7,377 bases of DNA from UBA4660 sp002405435 (GTDB lineage Bacteria; Bacteroidota; Bacteroidia; Flavobacteriales_D; Sanyastnellaceae). The stretch covers positions 1-7,377 of the forward strand of contig DAIOCL010000127.1 of NCBI GenBank assembly GCA_036747335.1, read 5' to 3'. The position numbers and the translations under genes were made by a program. Shown here piece by piece: positions 7,001 to 7,377 of this stretch; the first letter of the stretch is position 1, and the number at the start of each line of letters is the position of its first letter. Below the pieces are notes generated by a model. It ran no database searches, was not told the origin of the DNA, and worked only from the letters and a program-made list of their open reading frames with translations.

Positions 7001-7377
7001 GTTCGGTGGTACCGCCCTCCGTTACCCGTAACGGCGACACATCGTCTATGCGGATGAAGTAGTAGGCTGAGTCTGAATAGAAGTGCTTGAAATGTTGCCA
7101 CGGCGCACCCTGCTGGGCAAGGTTCCATTTGTCGGTGCCCTTGCCGTAAAAAAGCAGAAAGTCGGCATCGTTGAATTCCCCGTCTGACTCGTTGCCCGAA
7201 AACAGGGTGGGGGTGGGTATGAGGTCATCGGGCCTGGGCACGTCGTTGGGTATGGGAAGCAATTCCCCTCCGTTACCATATACGTTGATCTGCTGCGGGT
7301 TGAGCGTTGCCACATCGACACCCAGGGATTGCAGCAGGGGCTTGTCGATCTTGTATATGCCGTCTTTGCCGATGCCT
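4029..7377 (-). CDS. porU: type IX secretion system sortase PorU (C25 cysteine peptidase), 5' partial
   Basis: PorU is the cell-surface sortase of T9SS. It removes the C-terminal sorting domain of cargo and joins the new C-terminus to anionic lipopolysaccharide. The frame is open to the right window edge, giving 1115 complete residues; the signal peptide and an N-terminal piece lie outside. Numbering is from the first complete codon (7374-7376). The start of the visible part carries the PorU pattern GIYKI and INVYGNGG. The gingipain-like C25 peptidase domain spans about 355-745, with catalytic H622 in YVGHGGERGWA and C656 in TATCELARYD; the 34-residue spacing resembles gingipain R. A further beta domain region follows, then an Ig-like domain near 930-1010. 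From YPNPF (residue 1022) to KLVILN is a type A sorting domain with WDGRDDFGDKLGRGVYVYKL. A GTG at 7313 is not the true start. porV follows after 55 bases. Confidence 0.97.
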   Translation of the reverse strand, partial: GIGKDGIYKIDKPLLQSLGVDVATLNPQQINVYGNGGELLPIPNDVPRPDDLIPTPTLFSGNESDGEFNDADFLLFYGKGTDKWNLAQQGAPWQHFKHFYSDSAYYFIRIDDVSPLRVTEGGTTEPETHVVNTFQDYVYYEKDLKNLVKSGREFYGEEYDLNTEGSFVFNLPNMNGSATRIDTRAAVRSIGVQSKLIVSCLGASDTIRPNTVSDDATSTVARDGQVALNINPTGSSLTVNINFEKANAEAVAWLDFIRINTTRSLQMAGSQMAFRDTVSAGPGHVARFQLAQSPPSLQVWDVTDRSDIRRMPLTFSNNTAAFVASAGSLREYIAFSGGFLAPAAIGRVENQDLHALEAIDLVIVSAPRLLGPSEELAAIHAEEGRSTVVVTAQQIFNEFSSGVPDVTAIKMLMKMLYDRAGEDLTRRPENLLLFGDGSIFNRGTAAHSGFNVITYQSENSLSPTGSFVSDDYFVFLTDDDGEASSDKLDCGVGRIPAASLSDAENYVEKVRRYLAENTSPDGGAYCLGDQGESPFGAWRNTIVFVSDDQDGSYGPTEDDHMVACEIHAQTVVEDYNAYDIVKLYMDAFTQESTPGGERYPEGALSIEQRVQNGALLVTYVGHGGERGWAHERILDIPTIKNWTNANRLSVFLTATCELARYDDNEFESAGEFLVMNPDGGAIAMLTTTRIVFSGSNLQLGLGFFTYALEDKRFPGLTLGKINRLTKNWVADGDSNKRNFSLLGDPALQMAYPKYEVYTTQVNNQEVAVYVDTLRALQEVEIRGYVGDDSGNRLDGFNGVVYPTVYDKRTRVITQNNDFDGTNGLDFPYDVFNKVIYKGKASVNAGNFTFRFVVPYDINFSIDTARVSYYAVAGSTDAHGFSQRFKVGGTLAGAELNTVGPEIELFLNDTTFVSGGITNESPVLIARLKDENGINTVGNGIGHDLQAILDNDNQNPIVLNDYYEADLDTYKSGEIRYQLGALAEGPHTLSLKAWDVHNNSAQQALEFVVASSAEIALEHVLNYPNPFTTRTLFMFEHNQVCTQMDVRIQVFTIGGKLVKTLTQTLNNPGTRNEPLEWDGRDDFGDKLGRGVYVYKLEVRTETGAAAEKFEKLVILN

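Overview
The window looks like a chromosomal piece of a Bacteroidota bacterium. It carries core parts of the type IX secretion system (T9SS), which is confined to that phylum and its close relatives. The start codons have no clear Shine-Dalgarno sequences, and two gaps hold matches to the Bacteroidota promoter element TAnnTTTG. I cannot fix the order or genus. By eye, base composition is about half GC and even across the window. I see no mobile elements, tRNA or rRNA genes, or CRISPR arrays.

Left half, plus strand: the last codons of a probable helix-hairpin-helix protein (1-68); an outer-membrane barrel of the PorV/PorQ family that is neither PorV nor clearly PorQ (92-1138); a 125-base gap with a good promoter followed by a terminator-like hairpin; then greA (1264-1737) and a HIT-family nucleotide hydrolase (1747-2136), nine bases apart and probably one transcript.

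Right half, minus strand, read from the right edge leftward: porU, the C25 cysteine-peptidase sortase of T9SS, cut at its 5' end by the window edge (4029-7377); porV, the outer-membrane shuttle and anchor of the same system (2726-3973); and ispF of the MEP isoprenoid pathway (2200-2679). The two groups converge at 2137-2199.

Functionally, PorV receives cargo proteins with a C-terminal sorting domain from the translocon and presents them at the cell surface. PorU cleaves the sorting domain and joins the cargo to an anionic lipopolysaccharide. Both proteins appear complete in their key parts: PorU keeps its catalytic His and Cys, and PorV keeps its signal peptide and conserved last barrel strands. 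The PorV/PorQ-like barrel on the other strand may be an accessory outer-membrane protein of the same export route, but only family membership and proximity suggest this. GreA, the HIT protein and IspF are ordinary housekeeping genes.

The most notable non-coding signal is the greA leader. The only consensus promoter in the gap lies upstream of a terminator-like hairpin, so transcription from it would have to read through to reach greA. This resembles the attenuated greA leader of Escherichia coli. I found no convincing evidence of a wholly new system here.
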